Below, one piece after another: positions 14,773-24,440 of a stretch of 64,000 bases of DNA (the first letter of the stretch is position 1; each line of letters begins with the position of its first letter). The stretch comes from Ruminococcus sp. YRD2003. GTDB taxonomy: Bacteria > Bacillota > Clostridia > Oscillospirales > Ruminococcaceae. The DNA is taken from NCBI GenBank assembly GCA_900109435.1, contig FNZT01000013.1:62001-126000 (forward strand), in the 5' to 3' direction. Below the pieces are notes generated by a model that saw nothing but the letters and a program-made list of their open reading frames with translations, searched no databases and was not told the origin of the DNA. The position numbers were made by a program, and so were the translations under genes.

Positions 14773-14806
14773 CATTAATGCCCCCTGCACGCAGAGGGCA
14801 TTAATG
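14773..14806. other. Hairpin in leader of lipoprotein gene
   Basis: Eleven-bp inverted repeat CATTAATGCCC/GGGCATTAATG with a 12-base loop. The minus side has no U-tract. It may separate expression of the two surface proteins or stabilise an mRNA end. Confidence 0.5.
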
Positions 14807-14824
14807 CTTATCGGTCAGACTTTA

Positions 14825-15628
14825 TCAGTCTTTCTTCCTTACTGCAAAAGCAGTAGCAGCAGCAAGTCCGAGTGCAGCGACTGCAACAGCAGCGCCTGCA
14901 TCACCTGTCTTAGCAGAAGCCTCGCCTGCCTTCTTGGTAGTTGTTGTACCTGTGCCTGATGTAGTTGTCGTCGAAGTGCTTGAAGTTGTTGTCGTTTCGC
15001 TGCCCGTTGTGGTAGTTTCGGCAGCCTCTGACGTAGTAGAAGGTGCTTCAACGCCGTCATCGGTCTTGACGCTCTTTATCTTGATCTTGGCAGAAGTTGC
15101 AGCCAGGTCTCCGCCGTACTCGAAGATCGGGATATTTGTCTGGACATAGAGGATCTGAGCAGTCGCGGAAGGCTCGTCGAGCTTCCACTCGACTGTGTAT
15201 TCACCGTCGCCTTTGATCTTGACGATCTCGTCAGCGGGGATCTTGCCGTTCTCGTATTCGCCCATGTGACGGCTCTTGTCAGCGATACCGCCGCAGAGGA
15301 AAGCCTCAAGGTCCTTGTCTGTCTCGGCGCCTTCAGCCTTGACCTTTGAATCGGAACCGATGCCCGAAACCTCAAATGTTACCTTAACATAGCCCGTGTA
15401 GGGGTTCTCGGTGTCTTCGGTGGGGATATCCGCAACCGCAGGCTGTGCCCACTGATTGAGGATATTTGCTCTGAGGAGCTTGCCGTCGTCGGAAGTGCCT
15501 GCGGAATTGCCCGAATCCGTGTACTTCACATCTCTCTCGGCGGCGAAAGAAGTTACACTCATTGCGCAGAGGGCAGAAGCGGCTACGACTGATGCAGCCA
15601 TGGCTGCGAGTACCTTGTTCATCTTCAT
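14825..15628 (-). CDS. Cell-wall-anchored (LPXTG-like) secreted protein
   Basis: A 267-residue secreted protein. A signal peptide ends near residue 30 (TSFAAE). A beta-rich domain spans about 31-190, with TGYVKVTFEVSGIG and GEYTVEWKLDEPSATAQI strands. A Thr/Ser stalk follows (about 195-235), then a KTGD sorting-like motif, a hydrophobic helix and RKKD tail, the classic wall-sorting arrangement. The function of the exposed domain is unknown. The start MKMNK has GGAG 8 bases upstream; promoter at 15701-15729. Confidence 0.75.
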   Translation of the reverse strand: MKMNKVLAAMAASVVAASALCAMSVTSFAAERDVKYTDSGNSAGTSDDGKLLRANILNQWAQPAVADIPTEDTENPYTGYVKVTFEVSGIGSDSKVKAEGAETDKDLEAFLCGGIADKSRHMGEYENGKIPADEIVKIKGDGEYTVEWKLDEPSATAQILYVQTNIPIFEYGGDLAATSAKIKIKSVKTDDGVEAPSTTSEAAETTTTGSETTTTSSTSTTTTSGTGTTTTKKAGEASAKTGDAGAAVAVAALGLAAATAFAVRKKD

Positions 15629-15700
15629 AAAAAAAACTCCTTACTTACGTGCGTATAAGCGGGGATAAACAGAAGAATGCGCACTTATTTTTATAAAAAC

Positions 15701-15729
15701 ATTCTAACATAAAAGCATTTTGTTGTAAA
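15701..15729 (-). promoter_or_regulatory. Promoter of wall-anchored protein
   Basis: Minus strand: TTTACA (15724-15729), 17-bp spacer, TAGAAT (15701-15706). Confidence 0.6.
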
Positions 15730-15781
15730 GCGGCGTTTTGCACAAAGTTGATAGCTGCTCTTAGTCCGAAACAGGCGGATT

Positions 15782-18700
15782 TCAACAGTTTTTTGCCGCC
15801 GCAGAGGCTATTATCCCGACTGCTTCCTTCATCATATCGAACGGACGCTTCTTAGGGTCTATTTTTACCGATACATAGGACTTTCCCGAGCCGTTGAAGG
15901 TTATCTTTCCCTTGTATGCCGCCGAGAGTGCCTGTATCTGCTCTATGGTGAGGTATTGGGTGTAGAAGTACATCTGCGCGTTCCTCTGCGATATCTCCGT
16001 TATGCCGAGATGTGCTGCCTTGTTGCGCAGGAGCGAGACCTCTATCAGTCCAACTACCGACTTGGGAGGCTCGCCGTAGCGGTCTATCAGCTCGTCTATC
16101 AGGTCGAACCTGTCCTCGTCGCGGGTGACGTGCATTATCTTCTTGTAGAGGTCGATGCGCTGATTGAGGCTGGTGATGTAGTCTTCGGGGATGTGCGCGT
16201 CTATCTGTATGTCAACAAGGCACTCGGGCACCTTCTCGGGCTGCTCGCCCTTCTCCTCGGCGATAGCCTCCGAGAGGAGCTGCAAGTACATATCGTAGCC
16301 GACAGCTTCCATGTGTCCGTGCTGACTGCCGCCGAGTATGCTTCCCGCGCCGCGTATCTCAAGGTCGCGCAGAGCTATGCGGAAGCCGCTGCCGAACTGA
16401 GTGAACTCGCGCATGGCATTGAGGCGCTTTGCCGCTATCTCGGTGAGCACCTTGTCGCGCTGATAGGTGAAGTATGCGTAGCCGCGGCGGTTGGAGCGCC
16501 CCACGCGTCCGCGGAGCTGGTAGAGCTGCGAGAGCCCGAAGCGGTCGGAATCCTCGATTATCAGCGTGTTGACGTTGGGGACGTCCACGCCTGTCTCTAT
16601 TATCGTGGTGCAGACGAGTATGTCTATCTCATGCTCGACGAGCTGCTCCCATATGTCGCTCATCTCGTCCTCGCTCATCTGTCCGTGTGCGACTGCTATA
16701 CGCGCATCGGGCAGGAGCTGCTGCAATCTGTCCGCGCAGGAGAGTATGCTCTCGACGCGGTTGTGTATGTAGTAGACCTGTCCGCCCCTGCGGAGCTCGC
16801 GCACTATCGCTTGTACGACCGTGCCGACGTTGTATTCGATGACGTAGGTCTGGACGGGGTATCTGTCCTGCGGAGGCTCTTCAAGCACCGACATATCACG
16901 TATGCCGCTCATCGCCATGTTGAGCGTTCTCGGGATGGGCGTCGCGGACAGCATGAGGACGTCCACGCCTGTGAAGGCCTCCTTGAACTTCTCCTTGTGC
17001 GCCACGCCGAAGCGCTGCTCCTCGTCGATTATGGCGAGTCCGAGGTCTTTGAACTTCACGCTCTTCTGGATTATCTTGTGAGTGCCGATGAGGAGGTCTA
17101 TCCGCCCCTGCGCGAGCTTCTTCACTATCTCCGCCTGCTGCTTCGGCGAGCGGTAGCGGCTGAGGAGCTCCACGTTCACGGGGAAGTGCTCGAAGCGGCG
17201 CAGTGCCGTCTGGTAGTGCTGATACGCAAGTACCGTTGTCGGCGCGAGTATGGCGCACTGCTTGCCTGCGAGTATGCACTTCATCGCCGCGCGGAAAGCG
17301 ACCTCGGTCTTGCCGAAGCCGACGTCCCCGCAGAGCAGCCGCTCCATCGGGCGTATGCGCTCCATATCCGCCTTTATCTCGGCGATAGCGGTGAGCTGGT
17401 CCTCTGTCTCGACGTAGGGGAAGCGCTCCTCGAAATCGTGCTGTATCTCGTCGTCGGGATAGAAGGCGAAGCCCTCGCTCTTCTCGCGCTTTGCGTAGAG
17501 CGCGATGAGTTCGTGAGCCATATCCTTGACCGCGCGCTTTACATTGCTGCGAGTTTTCTGCCACTCGCCCGAGCTGAGTTTGCTGAGCTTTACGCCGCTG
17601 TCCTCGCGCGGACCGATGTATTTCGACACCATATCGAGCTGCGTTACGGGGATGTAGAGCTTATCCGTGCCCGCGTACTGTATGGTGATGTAGTCCTTGA
17701 TGACGCCGTCGAATTCGAGCTTGCGGATGCCGATGAAGCGCCCGATGCCGTGGGAGCTGTGTACCACAAGGTCGCCCTCGGAGATGTCCGCAAGGCTGCG
17801 TATCTCCTCCGCCTTGTTCCTCTTGCGGGCTTTGCGCTTGCGGACGGAGTCCATGGCACGTCCCTGCGTGATTAGCACGGTCTTGTTTTCGGGGTATTCA
17901 AAGCCGCTGCTGAGACTGCCCGACATGAGCGCTACGCGTCCAGCGCGGAGCTCTAAATCATCGGTCGCGATATCGCAGGGGATACCCGCGTCCTCCAGGT
18001 CCTGACGGATTATCGGGAGTGTCTTCTCGCTGCCCGCGCAGAGGAGTATGCGGTACTTTCGCGCTTTGTAGTCGGTGATATCCTCGATGAGCTGCTTCAG
18101 CTCGCCGCCCCAGAAGGCAGTCTGCATCGCCTCAAAGCTGACGAGGCGGCGGAAGTCGATGCGCTCGCCGCTCTGGACGAAGTTGCTCATATACAGGCAC
18201 GGCTTCTTTTCGGCGATGTGCTGTATCTTCGCGAGCTCGAGGCAGTAGCCGTCAAGTCCCTTGCAGAGCTGCCCGTCCTCCATGAGCAGCTTGATATCCT
18301 CAGTGTAACGCGCCGTTATGCCCGCTGCGGTGTCCATGACGTTGGAGTAGTCGCTGAACAGCACCGCGCCGTCGATGTAGTCGAATACCGTCGAGGGCTC
18401 GCCGTAAACGAGCGGGTAATACTTCATTCCGTGGGCGAGTATCTCACCCGCGCGGAGTCTGCGGACGTCGGCGCCGAGGTGCTCGCGTATCAGCTCCATG
18501 CGCTTGCCGCGAGCTTTCTTGCAGAGCTCCTCTACCTTGTCGGCAAGCTCGGCGCAGTCGTAGAGTATCTCTCCTGCGGGGGATATCTCCGCTTTTTCGA
18601 GCTTTACGTCCGAGCGGCGCTGTGTGTCTGTCTCGAATTCGGAAATGCTCTCTATCTCGTCGCCCCACAGTTCGATGCGTATGGGCTTATCCGACTGAAC

Positions 18701-19249
18701 GGGGAAGATGTCGATGATGTCGCCGCGGACAGAGAACTGCGAGGCGCCCTCGACCTTCTCCGAGCGCTGATAGCCGCTCCGCGTGAGGGAGAGGCAGAGC
18801 TTGTCACGGTCGATCTCCTGCCCTGACGTGAGCTCTATCCCTGCCGCGATCAGGGTTCCGACGGGGATAACAGGCTGCATTACGGCTTCTATGCTTGCAC
18901 ATATCACACGGCAGCTCCCGCGGACAGCCCTCGCGAGCGCCGACACGCGCATATACTCGTACTCGCGGTTCGCACTGTCTACGGGCGTGAAAACGAGCTC
19001 CTTCGACGGGAAGAGGACTGCCGCTTCGCTGCCCGACATCATGTTGATGTCGTCGCAGAGCTTCTTTGCCTCCGCTTCCGTACCCGTGATCACAAGGTCG
19101 ACTTTCCCCGTATCTATGGCGTTTATGAGCTGCGCCCTGTGTATATGCGAAAGACCCGTCACGGAGACGGGTGAGATGTTTTTTTCTATTGCCTCGCGAA
19201 CGCTCTTATAGCCTGAGAGTTCGCGGAAAATGTCCGTAAATAGCTTCAT
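15782..19249 (-). CDS. mfd: Mfd, transcription-repair coupling factor
   Basis: Removes RNA polymerase stalled at DNA lesions and recruits UvrA. It is 1155 residues, full length. In order: a UvrB-like N-terminal region; the RNA-polymerase-interacting domain (about 490-550, GDLVVHSSHGIGRF); a RecG-like translocase with Walker A GDVGFGKTEV (about 641) and DEEQRFGV (about 740), LSATPIPRTLNMA, IETGVDVPN and QLRGRVGRSNR; and a TRCF C-terminal domain. The start at 19249 is 12 bp after the pth stop. Pth-mfd linkage is conserved in Firmicutes near the origin. Confidence 0.97.
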   Translation of the reverse strand: MKLFTDIFRELSGYKSVREAIEKNISPVSVTGLSHIHRAQLINAIDTGKVDLVITGTEAEAKKLCDDINMMSGSEAAVLFPSKELVFTPVDSANREYEYMRVSALARAVRGSCRVICASIEAVMQPVIPVGTLIAAGIELTSGQEIDRDKLCLSLTRSGYQRSEKVEGASQFSVRGDIIDIFPVQSDKPIRIELWGDEIESISEFETDTQRRSDVKLEKAEISPAGEILYDCAELADKVEELCKKARGKRMELIREHLGADVRRLRAGEILAHGMKYYPLVYGEPSTVFDYIDGAVLFSDYSNVMDTAAGITARYTEDIKLLMEDGQLCKGLDGYCLELAKIQHIAEKKPCLYMSNFVQSGERIDFRRLVSFEAMQTAFWGGELKQLIEDITDYKARKYRILLCAGSEKTLPIIRQDLEDAGIPCDIATDDLELRAGRVALMSGSLSSGFEYPENKTVLITQGRAMDSVRKRKARKRNKAEEIRSLADISEGDLVVHSSHGIGRFIGIRKLEFDGVIKDYITIQYAGTDKLYIPVTQLDMVSKYIGPREDSGVKLSKLSSGEWQKTRSNVKRAVKDMAHELIALYAKREKSEGFAFYPDDEIQHDFEERFPYVETEDQLTAIAEIKADMERIRPMERLLCGDVGFGKTEVAFRAAMKCILAGKQCAILAPTTVLAYQHYQTALRRFEHFPVNVELLSRYRSPKQQAEIVKKLAQGRIDLLIGTHKIIQKSVKFKDLGLAIIDEEQRFGVAHKEKFKEAFTGVDVLMLSATPIPRTLNMAMSGIRDMSVLEEPPQDRYPVQTYVIEYNVGTVVQAIVRELRRGGQVYYIHNRVESILSCADRLQQLLPDARIAVAHGQMSEDEMSDIWEQLVEHEIDILVCTTIIETGVDVPNVNTLIIEDSDRFGLSQLYQLRGRVGRSNRRGYAYFTYQRDKVLTEIAAKRLNAMREFTQFGSGFRIALRDLEIRGAGSILGGSQHGHMEAVGYDMYLQLLSEAIAEEKGEQPEKVPECLVDIQIDAHIPEDYITSLNQRIDLYKKIMHVTRDEDRFDLIDELIDRYGEPPKSVVGLIEVSLLRNKAAHLGITEISQRNAQMYFYTQYLTIEQIQALSAAYKGKITFNGSGKSYVSVKIDPKKRPFDMMKEAVGIIASAAAKNC

Positions 19250-19261
19250 ATCTTTCCCCTG

Positions 19262-19888
19262 TCAGGAATTGTATTTGTTCATCGCTTCATCGGTCTTGCC
19301 CTGTACCATGAGCTTTATGCACTCGCAGGCGTTTTCGGCGGCTTCTTTCAGCTTTGCCGCGTCCTCCTTGCCGAACTTGCCGAGTACCCATTTTGCGAGG
19401 TCGTAGTCGGGGTGAGGCTTCTTTCCGACGCCCATTTTTATACGAGGGAAGTCGTCTCTGCCCGTGAGCTCGATGATGCTCCTGATGCCGTTGTGACCGC
19501 CGTGACTGCCCTTGCGGCGTATGCGGAGCCTGCCCGGGTCGAGCGAGATGTCGTCGTAGATGACGATGAGGTTTTCGGCGTCTATCTTGTAGAACTCCAG
19601 CGCCTGCACAACGGCTTCGCCGCTGTTGTTCATATACGTCGTCGGTTTGAGCAGCAGACAGCGCTTGTCTCCGATAGACGCCTCGGCAGTCTTGCCCTTG
19701 AAACGGAGACGGTCTATCTTCACGCCGAGCTGCTCCGCAAGCGTATCTATCGTGAAAAAGCCCGCATTATGGCGGCTCCCTTCGTATTCGAGCCCTGGAT
19801 TGCCGAGCCCGACTATCACATACTCTATTTTACCTCTTGCCGCTGTCGAATTTGCGGAAATGCGGTCAAACACGTCAAAAATGCTCAT
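19262..19888 (-). CDS. pth: Pth, peptidyl-tRNA hydrolase
   Basis: Recycles peptidyl-tRNA released from stalled ribosomes. It is 208 residues, starting with about 20 residues (MSIFDVFDRISANSTAARG) before the usual core VIVGLGNPGLEYEGSRHNAGF with the catalytic His. KPTTYMNNSGEAV, IVIYDDISLDPG and RKGSHGGHNGIRSI are all present. AAGGAGA precedes the ATG, so the extension is probably real. First gene of pth-mfd; promoter at 19972-20000. Confidence 0.97.
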   Translation of the reverse strand: MSIFDVFDRISANSTAARGKIEYVIVGLGNPGLEYEGSRHNAGFFTIDTLAEQLGVKIDRLRFKGKTAEASIGDKRCLLLKPTTYMNNSGEAVVQALEFYKIDAENLIVIYDDISLDPGRLRIRRKGSHGGHNGIRSIIELTGRDDFPRIKMGVGKKPHPDYDLAKWVLGKFGKEDAAKLKEAAENACECIKLMVQGKTDEAMNKYNS

Positions 19889-19971
19889 TCTATCTCTCCT
19901 TGAAAACTGCTTGTATTACTTCGGCAGTATTATACCGATTGATTCTCCGTCGGTCATCTGGAACACATTGT

Positions 19972-20000
19972 ATTATACCACATATCCGCAAAAATAGCAA
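19972..20000 (-). promoter_or_regulatory. Promoter of pth-mfd
   Basis: Minus strand: TTGCTA (19995-20000), 17-bp spacer, TATAAT (19972-19977). A second GGTATAATAC lies at about 19926-19936 with a poor -35. Confidence 0.75.
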
Positions 20001-20099
20001 GTGCTTCAGCGGGATGCCGCGGGCAGTGTATCCGCGGATCGCTGTATTGGTGATCTGTTTTATCGGTTTTGACGAAATTGAATAGAAGCGTTCTTATTG

Positions 20100-20128
20100 T
20101 TGACAAATTACCGAAAAAATTGTATAAT
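20100..20128 (+). promoter_or_regulatory. Promoter of GGDEF/EAL gene
   Basis: TTGACA (20100-20105), 17-bp spacer, TATAAT (20123-20128): full consensus at both boxes, 38 bp before the start. Confidence 0.88.
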
Positions 20129-20165
20129 AGTCTTACCAGCTTTGCTATTGAGAGGAGGCGATGCT

Positions 20166-23100
20166 ATGGAGCGTAAGGATATGATCTTCAATAAGATCGC
20201 AGAGGCACTGCTTATCGACTATACAAGCGTTTACTATGTCAATATCGTTACAGGTGAGTATCAGTGGTATTCGGCAGACCCCGAATTCCACTCGCTGAAG
20301 ATACAGCAGCACGGCGACGATTTCTTCGCCGACCTCGTCCGCGATGCCGATCTCGTCGTCCATGAAGATGACAAGCATATCTTCATGGAGGATTTTAAAA
20401 AGGAAAAGCTCATTGCCGCTATGAAAAACGGTTCTATGCAGAGTATCGTCTACCGCCTTATGATCGACGGCAAGCCCGTGTACCACAAGCTCAGGTTCAT
20501 TCGCAGGAGCGACAGCGACTACTGCATCCTCGGCGTCATCAACATCGACAAGGAGATCCGTATGGAGCAGGAATCGGAAAGGCTCAAAGCTGAGCGCGTC
20601 GTGTTTGACCATATCTCAGAGAGCCTCGCTATGCGCTATGACCTCATCTGGTATGTGAACAGCGAGGATTCTACCTTTCAGACGCATTCCCGCGGTAACT
20701 TTTTTTCCGATCTCAACCTTAAAGAAACAAGCAGCAACTTCTTTGAGAATATCGTAAGCGTTGGCAGCAAGATAATCCACCCAGAAGACAGGGAACGCTT
20801 TTTTGCTGTCGTTGACAGGGATAACCTCCTGTCTGCCCTCGAGACGAGAAAACAGGTCGTGGTAGATTACAGGCTCCTCGTCAGGGGCTTCGTCCACTAT
20901 AAGCGACTGACCGCCATGTGGGCAAGCGACAGGTTCCACCTTATCGTCGGTGTCGAGAATACCGATGAGGAGGTCAGGAAACTGCACGCACACGGTATGG
21001 CGCTCAGCCACGCAAACGAAATGGCGCGCCGCGATGAGCTCACAGGTGTCAAGAACAGGACCGCTTTCCGTGAGCTTGAGGAGTCGGTGCAGAAGAGTAT
21101 GGACAACGGGGCGAGCTATATGCCTTTTGCGCTCGTGCTGTGTGATATAAACGGTCTTAAACTGACCAACGATACCCTCGGGCACAAGGCGGGCGATGAG
21201 CTCATTCGTGCGTCGTGCAGACTGATATGCAATGTGTTCACGCACAGCCCTATCTTCCGTATCGGCGGAGATGAGTTCGTTGCTTTCCTCGGAAGCGATG
21301 ACTACCACAACAAGGAGGACCTCTACGAACGCCTCTGCGACCAGGTGCGCGATAACCTCAACAGGAAGGAAGGCCCTGTGGTCGCCTCGGGTATCGCGGT
21401 GTTCGAGCCGCAGAAGGATAAGAAGTTCGCGGACGTTTTCAGCCGCGCGGACGCTATGATGTATGAGGACAAGAGACGACTGAAATCAGGTTATTACCTC
21501 CGCGACAGAAGGCCTGTGATGATACCCGAGGATGAAAAGCGAAAGCTCGATGCCCTTTTCAATGCGTTTGAGATAGCTTCGGAGGGCGCCTATGTGTACC
21601 TCTGTGATATGAGATATGACCTCTCGCACTGGTCAAAGGCTGCGGTGAACAGCTTTGGTCTGCCCTCGGAGTATATGTACGGGGCAGGGGATATCTGGGA
21701 AGAGCACATACACCCCGATGACAGGGCTGCCTACCGTGCGGGCATCTCCGATATCTTCTCGGGCAACGCCTCGGGACACGATATGCAGTACCGCGCGATG
21801 AAGCACAACGGTGAGTATGACGTATGCACCTGCCGCGGTGTCGTTCTCCGCGATGACAAGGGAAAGCCCGAATACTTCGGCGGCGTTATCAGGAACCATG
21901 CCATTCAGGGCCATATCGACACGCTGACAGGGCTGAGAAATCAGTACGGCTTTTTCGACGACTTGCAGTCAAATATGATAAAGCATAACAAGGTCCGTGT
22001 CGGAATGATAGCTATTAACAAGTTCTCCGAGATAAACGAGGTCTACGGCTACCGATTCGGAAATAAGGTGCTGCAGAAGTTCGGCCGCTATCTCTTCGAG
22101 CACGTCGGCAACAACGGCTGTGCCTACAGGCTCGACGGCACAAAGTTCGCCGTGATATCAAAAACTCACAGCGCGGACGAGTTCCGCGAACGCTATAACG
22201 ATATGCGCAATCATTTCCGCAAGGGCTTTTCTATAGAGAAAAAACAGATGATACTCGAACTCAGTTCGGGTATGATGTGCGTCGATAACTATGAGATAGA
22301 CCAGCAGACTGTATATGCGTGTCTTAATTTCGCCTACAGCGAGTCAAAACTGAGACGGCAGGGGGAGATGGTTGAGTTCTACAATGACCTCAACGAGAAC
22401 AACCGCCACCGCATCGAAAAACTCTACGAGATACGCGCCTCGATAATGCAGAACTACAGAGGCTTCTACCTTATGTATCAGCCCGTCGTCGATGCGGAGA
22501 CAGAACAGCTCGTCGGCGCAGAGGCTCTGCTCAGGTGGAGGAGCGACGAGTTCGGTATGGTGCCGCCCGATCAGTTCATCCCTGTCCTCGAAAAGGATCC
22601 GCTCTTCTGCGAGCTCGGGCAGTGGATACTCAGGACCGCTGTCAACGACGCAAAGCGCATTATGGAGAAATATCCCGATTTCGTCATGAACGTGAACCTC
22701 TCCTATACTCAGCTCGAAAGACTTGATTTCGTCGAGATGGTGCTGAGAACGCTGCGCGAGGAGAACTTCCCGCCCGACCACCTCTGTATGGAGATAACCG
22801 AGCGGTGCAGGCTGCTCGATATGCGCCTGCTCAAAAATGTCATCGTCAATCTGCGCGGTCATGGAATCCGGATAGCGCTCGATGACTTCGGTACGGGATT
22901 TTCGTCGGTCGGGCTCGTGAAGAACCTGCCGTTCGATACTATCAAGATAGACCGCAGCTTCGTCCTCAGGATCGAGGAGGACGAGAAGGAGCGCGAGCTC
23001 GTTAAGTCGTTCGCGGGCGTAGCTACGACATTCGGCGCAAAGGTTTGCGTCGAGGGTATCGAGACTGCCGAGATGCGCGATATCTTGCGGGTGTTCAATA

Positions 23101-23186
23101 TCCATAGCTTCCAAGGTTACTACTACGGCAAGCCGCTCGAACTCGGGGACTTCCTTATGTGGAAGCCTAAAAAAGCTGAAGAATAA
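20166..23186 (+). CDS. PAS-GGDEF-PAS-GGDEF(degenerate)-EAL protein, c-di-GMP turnover
   Basis: A 1006-residue soluble protein with no transmembrane helix. Two PAS-like sensory blocks come first (about 1-285), then a GGDEF domain with intact GGDEF (367-371), a third PAS (about 455-570), a second GGDEF-like domain whose motif reads LDGTKF and is probably inactive, and an EAL domain (E786-A-L, MEITE, DDFGTG from 906, KIDRSF, EGIET, QGYYYGKP). Cyclase and phosphodiesterase residues both look intact, so it may be bifunctional. The start MERKDM is chosen for GAGGAGG; monocistronic, ending at a bidirectional terminator. Confidence 0.93.
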   Translation: MERKDMIFNKIAEALLIDYTSVYYVNIVTGEYQWYSADPEFHSLKIQQHGDDFFADLVRDADLVVHEDDKHIFMEDFKKEKLIAAMKNGSMQSIVYRLMIDGKPVYHKLRFIRRSDSDYCILGVINIDKEIRMEQESERLKAERVVFDHISESLAMRYDLIWYVNSEDSTFQTHSRGNFFSDLNLKETSSNFFENIVSVGSKIIHPEDRERFFAVVDRDNLLSALETRKQVVVDYRLLVRGFVHYKRLTAMWASDRFHLIVGVENTDEEVRKLHAHGMALSHANEMARRDELTGVKNRTAFRELEESVQKSMDNGASYMPFALVLCDINGLKLTNDTLGHKAGDELIRASCRLICNVFTHSPIFRIGGDEFVAFLGSDDYHNKEDLYERLCDQVRDNLNRKEGPVVASGIAVFEPQKDKKFADVFSRADAMMYEDKRRLKSGYYLRDRRPVMIPEDEKRKLDALFNAFEIASEGAYVYLCDMRYDLSHWSKAAVNSFGLPSEYMYGAGDIWEEHIHPDDRAAYRAGISDIFSGNASGHDMQYRAMKHNGEYDVCTCRGVVLRDDKGKPEYFGGVIRNHAIQGHIDTLTGLRNQYGFFDDLQSNMIKHNKVRVGMIAINKFSEINEVYGYRFGNKVLQKFGRYLFEHVGNNGCAYRLDGTKFAVISKTHSADEFRERYNDMRNHFRKGFSIEKKQMILELSSGMMCVDNYEIDQQTVYACLNFAYSESKLRRQGEMVEFYNDLNENNRHRIEKLYEIRASIMQNYRGFYLMYQPVVDAETEQLVGAEALLRWRSDEFGMVPPDQFIPVLEKDPLFCELGQWILRTAVNDAKRIMEKYPDFVMNVNLSYTQLERLDFVEMVLRTLREENFPPDHLCMEITERCRLLDMRLLKNVIVNLRGHGIRIALDDFGTGFSSVGLVKNLPFDTIKIDRSFVLRIEEDEKERELVKSFAGVATTFGAKVCVEGIETAEMRDILRVFNIHSFQGYYYGKPLELGDFLMWKPKKAEE

Positions 23187-23187
23187 A

Positions 23188-23216
23188 AAACGGGTGTGAC
23201 AACGTCACACCCGTTT
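23188..23216. terminator. Bidirectional terminator
   Basis: Perfect 13-bp arms (23188-23200, 23204-23216) with an AAC loop. On the minus strand it is followed by six or more Us; on the plus strand by TTT-ACTG-TTTT. It lies between the convergent EAL gene and the SdpI gene. Confidence 0.88.
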
Positions 23217-23329
23217 ACTGTTTTCACAAAGGTTGTATTGTTACGGAATCTGCGGGGAGCTTTTCCCGCGATAGCATAATCGTGAAATACGATGCGGCAA
23301 AGCTTGCACGGAGCCTCTGCGTTCTATGC

Positions 23330-24004
23330 TCAGTCGTTCCTGTGGCAGTAGGCGTATATTGTCGGTATCACTACCGCTATCGTCGGTGCGGTAAGAGTCA
23401 GCAATACAAACGGTACTGTGCTCCTTATCTCACAAATCAGAAATACAAACGCTGCTGCTATCATTAATATGCCGACTATCACCATTATACGTCCGCTGAA
23501 TCTGTGGGTCTTGTCCCAGCACTTCTCGTTTTTCAGCGTCCACGGCAGCTTTATCCCGAGCGTCTTGTTCTGGCGCACCGTCGGCATATAGTTCCCTATT
23601 ACCGCGAGCATCAGTCCCAGCATCATCGGTACCAGTACGTCAAAATTTGCGGGTATCCTCTCGCCGAGCTCGGCTCCCGAGTGCATTAGGAGGAGTATGA
23701 ACCAGCTCATTCCTACGCACATCACCGCTATCAGCGACACGATTATCGTCAGCGGCTTCCTGTTCTTATCGCTGTTTCCTTCCTTGCTCTCTCCGAGCAG
23801 ACAAAGCGGGAATACTATAGCCATTATCGCGGGTGCTATCATTCCCGTCCAGCGCGAGCCTATGCGGTCACATATCAGCGAGGCGTTGAAGTGTACGGGG
23901 ACGCGCTCGGGCAGCGTCAGTATGAATATCGCCGAGGCGATGAGGTTTATGATAACTATGGCGATTATTACGGATGAAAGCCTCTTTAATGCGTTATTTT
24001 TCAT
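23330..24004 (-). CDS. SdpI-family membrane protein
   Basis: A 224-residue membrane protein with about six helices. The N-terminal DUF1648-type block reads LTLPERVPVHFNASLICDRIGSRW; the C-terminal SdpI block contains NYMPTVRQNKTLGIKLPWTLKNE. In Bacillus, SdpI gives immunity to the SdpC toxin and sequesters the repressor SdpR. It overlaps the ArsR gene by 11 bp, the typical sdpRI arrangement. No sdpABC toxin genes are in the window, so it may act in defence against others or have another role. Confidence 0.9.
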   Translation of the reverse strand: MKNNALKRLSSVIIAIVIINLIASAIFILTLPERVPVHFNASLICDRIGSRWTGMIAPAIMAIVFPLCLLGESKEGNSDKNRKPLTIIVSLIAVMCVGMSWFILLLMHSGAELGERIPANFDVLVPMMLGLMLAVIGNYMPTVRQNKTLGIKLPWTLKNEKCWDKTHRFSGRIMVIVGILMIAAAFVFLICEIRSTVPFVLLTLTAPTIAVVIPTIYAYCHRND

Positions 24005-24272
24005 TGTCTTCTCCTTTCATGCCAAATACGGCGGCTATTCCTTTCAGGAAGTCCTGAAAGACTGTGGTGTTGAGTTTGTAGGTTATGGTCTGCTTCTCCT
24101 TTTCAGACGTGATGAGTCCCGCTTCACGCAGTATTTTCAGGTGGTGGGAGACAGTTGCATTCGATATCTCAAAGCGGTCGGCTATCTCGCCAGCTGTCAT
24201 CTCGCCGCTTTGCAGCATCGTCAGTATCTCGCGCCTTGTCGGGTCTGCCATTGCATTCCATACATCTTTCAT
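23994..24272 (-). CDS. ArsR-family regulator, SdpR-like autorepressor
   Basis: A 92-residue winged-helix protein (MKDVWNAMADPTRREILTML, DRFEISNATVSHHLKILREAGLI). No ArsR metal-binding Cys motif, as in SdpR. The SdpI gene follows with overlap. An inverted repeat TTTAGACGG-N11-CCGTCTAAA sits directly downstream of the -10 of its promoter, so autorepression of the pair is likely. AAAGGAGG precedes the start. Confidence 0.9.
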   Translation of the reverse strand: MKDVWNAMADPTRREILTMLQSGEMTAGEIADRFEISNATVSHHLKILREAGLITSEKEKQTITYKLNTTVFQDFLKGIAAVFGMKGEDNEK

Positions 24273-24319
24273 GGGGCTACCTCCTTTATTTTGATGTTTG
24301 TCTAAATAGCTGCTATTTT

Positions 24320-24380
24320 TTTAGACGGTATTTTGATATCCGTCTAAATATACTATACCACACTCTTTCTCATTTGTCAA
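24320..24380 (-). promoter_or_regulatory. sdpRI-like promoter with overlapping operator
   Basis: Minus strand: TTGACA (24375-24380), 17-bp spacer, TATAGT (24352-24357). The operator arms 24340-24348 and 24320-24328 form a perfect 9-bp inverted repeat with an 11-bp gap covering the start site. A third half-site GTCTAAA is at 24300-24306. A separate palindrome GATAATTATC (24391-24400) lies upstream of the -35. Confidence 0.85.
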
Positions 24381-24440
24381 GAGGTATTTTGATAATTATC
24401 GAAATATTTTTTGCTCTCCCTGTCGGGCGGCTGTGCGGGC

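Noticed and set aside
15956..17875. Long open frame (639 codons) antisense to mfd
   Set aside because: It mirrors the GC-rich codon pattern of mfd, has no ribosome site and resembles no protein; a shadow of the real gene.
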